From: Deinococcus sp.
GTDB taxonomy: Bacteria; Deinococcota; Deinococci; Deinococcales; Deinococcaceae
DNA: 7,884 nucleotides
Reading direction: 5' to 3'
Assembly: GCA_030524065.1 (NCBI GenBank)
Contig: JAUNHF010000077.1
Span: 1-7,884 of the forward strand
The notes beneath the pieces were generated by a model that was given only the letters and a program-made list of their open reading frames with translations, searched no databases and was not told where the DNA came from. The position numbers and the translations under genes are program-made. Positions 5,747 through 7,884 of this stretch are shown here, piece after piece. How positions within the stretch are numbered: position 1 is the stretch's first letter; each line of letters begins with the position of its first letter.

Positions 5747-7372
5747 ATGACCCACCCACACGCTGGAAGACGCGCCCCTCTGGACCAGTTGAGCCATGTT
5801 CCCCACCTGGTGGCGGCCTACTACGAGCGCCGCCCGGCCCCCGCGCAGCCTGGGCAGCGGGTGTCCTTTGGCACGAGCGGGCACCGGGGCACCTCGCTGG
5901 ACAGTTCCTTTAACGAACAGCACATTCTGGCCATCAGTCAGGCGACGGCCGAGTACCGCGCTGGGGCCGGCATTACGGGGCCGCTGTACCTGGGGGCCGA
6001 CACCCACGCGCTGAGCGAGCCGGCCTCTTTGAGTGCTCTGCGGGTGCTGGTCGCCAACGGCGTGCAGGTGCGGGCCGCGCCGGGGCAATTCACCCCCACG
6101 CCGCTGGTCAGCCACGCCATCTTGACCCACAATGCGGGCGCCGGGCAGACGCAGGCCGACGGCATCGTCATTACGCCCAGCCACAATCCGCCGCAGGACG
6201 GCGGCTTCAAGTACAACCCGCCCAGCGGCGGCCCCGCCGACACCGACGTGACCGGCCAGATTCAGGCCCGCGCCAACGAATTGCTGGAAGGCGGTCTGGA
6301 GGGCGTCAAGGCAGTGCCGCTGGAAGAAGCGCTGAGCCGGGTAGAAGTCTTTGACTTTATTGCTCCGTATGTAGAGACGCTGCCCGAAGTGATTGACCTG
6401 GAAGCCATCCGGGCCGCCGGAATCCGCATCGGGGTAGACCCGCTGGGCGGCAGCAGCCTGCCGGTCTGGGAAGCCATTGAGCGGCGCTGGCAGCTGGGGC
6501 TGAATATCGTCAACCGCGACCTGGACCCGCGCTTTGCCTTTATGCCGCTGGATAAGGATGGCAAAATCCGCATGGACTGCTCCAGCCCCTATGCGATGGC
6601 CGGCCTGCTGGAGTACCGCCAGCAGTTTGACGTAGCAATAGGCAACGACCCGGACGCGGACCGCCACGGCATTGTGACGCCGCAGGGCCTGATGAATCCC
6701 AATCACTACCTGGCTGTGATGATTGACTACCTGTTCCAGCACCGCTCTGGCTGGCGCGGGGACGCGGGTATCGGCAAAACGCTGGTCAGCTCGGCGCTGA
6801 TTGACCGCGTGGCCGCCGGCCTGGGCCGCAGGCTGGTGGAGGTGCCAGTAGGCTTCAAATATTTCGTGGATGGGCTTTTAAGCGGCTCGCTGGGCTTTGG
6901 CGGCGAGGAGTCGGCCGGGGCCAGCTTCCTGCGGATGGACGGCCGCCCCTGGAGCACCGACAAAGACGGCATCATCGCCGGACTGCTGGCTGCCGAGATC
7001 ACGGCGCGGACCGGGCAAAATCCTGCCGAGCGGTTCGCCGCGCTGAGCGCGCAGTACGGCACCACGGCCTACGCCCGCAAGGACGCGCCCGCCAGCGCCG
7101 AGCAGAAAAAGGTGCTGAGTGAGCTGAGTCCCGAAGCGGTGCAAGCGAGCACGCTGGCCGGCGACCCCATCACCGGTCGCTTTACCCGCGCTCCGGGCAA
7201 CGACCAGGCCATCGGCGGGCTAAAAGTGACCACCGAGCACGCCTGGTTCGCCGCCCGGCCCAGCGGCACGGAAGACATCTACAAAATCTACGCCGAGAGC
7301 TTCCGGGGCGAAGACCACCTGCAACAGGTGCTGGATGAAGCGCAGCAGGTGGTGGCGAGCGTGATGCCGTAA
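5747..7372 (+). CDS. pgm: Phosphoglucomutase, alpha-D-glucose phosphate-specific
   Basis: The enzyme interconverts glucose-1-phosphate and glucose-6-phosphate in the cytoplasm, linking glycolysis to glycogen/trehalose metabolism and UDP-glucose-derived envelope sugars. Its 541 residues match the E. coli Pgm class (about 546). All four active-site loops are intact: the phosphoserine loop [11 protein letters not shown] with S145; the metal loop DPDADRH at 301-307 (D301, D303, D305); the sugar loop GEES at 386-389; and the phosphate-binding loop RPSGTED from residue 504. The N-terminal [17 protein letters not shown] (41-57) and the phosphate-clamp context are those of the alpha-specific Pgm subgroup rather than ManB/GlmM. 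The ATG start is supported by a TAGACT box six bases upstream. The gene stands alone: divergent from the holin-family operon and convergent with the cytochrome gene. Confidence 0.97.
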   Translation: MTHPHAGRRAPLDQLSHVPHLVAAYYERRPAPAQPGQRVSFGTSGHRGTSLDSSFNEQHILAISQATAEYRAGAGITGPLYLGADTHALSEPASLSALRVLVANGVQVRAAPGQFTPTPLVSHAILTHNAGAGQTQADGIVITPSHNPPQDGGFKYNPPSGGPADTDVTGQIQARANELLEGGLEGVKAVPLEEALSRVEVFDFIAPYVETLPEVIDLEAIRAAGIRIGVDPLGGSSLPVWEAIERRWQLGLNIVNRDLDPRFAFMPLDKDGKIRMDCSSPYAMAGLLEYRQQFDVAIGNDPDADRHGIVTPQGLMNPNHYLAVMIDYLFQHRSGWRGDAGIGKTLVSSALIDRVAAGLGRRLVEVPVGFKYFVDGLLSGSLGFGGEESAGASFLRMDGRPWSTDKDGIIAGLLAAEITARTGQNPAERFAALSAQYGTTAYARKDAPASAEQKKVLSELSPEAVQASTLAGDPITGRFTRAPGNDQAIGGLKVTTEHAWFAARPSGTEDIYKIYAESFRGEDHLQQVLDEAQQVVASVMP

Positions 7373-7393
7373 GGCTCCCTCTATGCCCTTCAC

Positions 7394-7425
7394 AGGCCGC
7401 CGCATCTTCAGAAAGCGGCGGCTCT
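7394..7425. terminator. Putative terminator hairpin between pgm and the cytochrome gene
   Basis: GCCGCCGC (7396-7403) pairs perfectly with GCGGCGGC (7415-7422) across an 11-base loop, 23 bases after the pgm stop. The T content after the stem is low in both directions (TCTGCTGTTT on the plus strand), so it is a weaker terminator than the one at 3733. Its position between convergent genes supports the role. Confidence 0.5.
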
Positions 7426-7430
7426 GCTGT

Positions 7431-7884
7431 TTACTCCAGCGAGGTCAGGTAAAGGTGAATCTCTTCCAGCGCCGCCTCGGGCAGCAGCTCGGCGGTGAAC
7501 CGGGGCATGCTGGACAGCAGTTCGCCCTGAGCGGCCTGCCCCTCACGGACCGCCAGGCGGAAATCGGCCAGGGAGCCGCCTGGCTTGCCGGCGAGCGCTG
7601 GCCCGAACGCGCCCTGCGCCTCCGGGCCGTGACAGCCTGCGCAGTGGGTGCTGTAATGCTGCTGTCCAGCCGACCGCTCAGTGGAGCCGGGCGCGGGGGT
7701 CTGGTCGGATGAGGCCGGGCCAGAACTCGCCGCCGCTGGCAAAGGCGCAGGAGCACCTTCACCCGCAAAAGTGCCTGTGGCCGCTGCACTCCCGGAAGCG
7801 GCGGCGGTTCCGGGGGACACCCGTGCCGGGTCCTCGGTGCAGCCGGCCAGCCAGGCGCCGGCGACCAGGATGGCCCAGGGACGC
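7431..7884 (-). CDS. Lipoprotein cytochrome c, monoheme (5' end beyond window)
   Basis: The frame stays open to the window edge, giving 150 residues with the N-terminus missing. The first visible residues are a hydrophobic stretch ending in the lipobox WLAGC, with the Cys codon at 7841-7839, so the mature protein is probably a lipid-anchored, exported electron carrier. About 55 residues of Ala/Gly/Ser/Pro-rich linker follow. A compact class I cytochrome c domain then has the heme-binding CAGCH at 7643-7629 and a likely axial Met in SMPRF (codon 7508-7506). Electron transfer to or from respiratory complexes is inferred. A GTG at 7820 could be mistaken for the start, but it lies after the lipobox and would remove the export signal. 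The gene is convergent with pgm. Confidence 0.9.
   Translation of the reverse strand, partial: RPWAILVAGAWLAGCTEDPARVSPGTAAASGSAAATGTFAGEGAPAPLPAAASSGPASSDQTPAPGSTERSAGQQHYSTHCAGCHGPEAQGAFGPALAGKPGGSLADFRLAVREGQAAQGELLSSMPRFTAELLPEAALEEIHLYLTSLE

Noticed and set aside
5702..6742. A 346-codon minus-strand frame opposite pgm
   Set aside because: pgm has all four catalytic loops in the plus frame; the opposite frame is a composition artefact.

Overview
This window looks like a stretch of ordinary chromosome from a Deinococcus or a close relative. Three things point there: high GC with GC-rich third positions and long shadow frames opposite the real genes; several starts carrying a TAnnnT box only 6-7 bases upstream, the leaderless arrangement common in Deinococcus; and the gene set (YacL-type PIN/TRAM protein behind tsaD, a holin-family membrane protein, a lipoprotein cytochrome c). 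The genus call is inference from family knowledge; no marker RNA gene is present.

Layout. Positions 1-1708 (minus strand) hold tsaD (t6A tRNA modification) followed 9 bases later by the N-terminal part of a yacL-like gene that leaves the window at base 1. Upstream lies a 226-base gap, then uppP (minus), which recycles the undecaprenyl carrier lipid. uppP is divergent from a monoglyceride-lipase-like alpha/beta hydrolase (plus); about 80 bases separate them and hold a promoter for each. A bidirectional terminator at 3733-3774 separates the hydrolase from a convergent two-gene operon on the minus strand: a holin-superfamily-III membrane protein with a histidine-rich tail, and a translationally coupled unknown membrane-associated protein (ATGA overlap). 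A 294-base divergent spacer with several inverted repeats leads to pgm (plus, alpha-phosphoglucomutase). The window ends in a convergent, edge-truncated lipoprotein cytochrome c (minus).

How the genes relate. They are mostly single-gene or two-gene units of housekeeping (tRNA modification, envelope lipid recycling, hexose phosphate metabolism, electron transfer). I see no mobile element, CRISPR, tRNA, rRNA, prophage or defence system. The least described part is the coupled holin-family/unknown pair and its leader, which carries a dyad resembling (but one base longer than) the Deinococcus radiation/desiccation response motif and a GC hairpin just before the Shine-Dalgarno sequence. The other theme worth a second look is start placement: leaderless-type boxes suggest that the tsaD and hydrolase starts should be shorter than the longest open frames.
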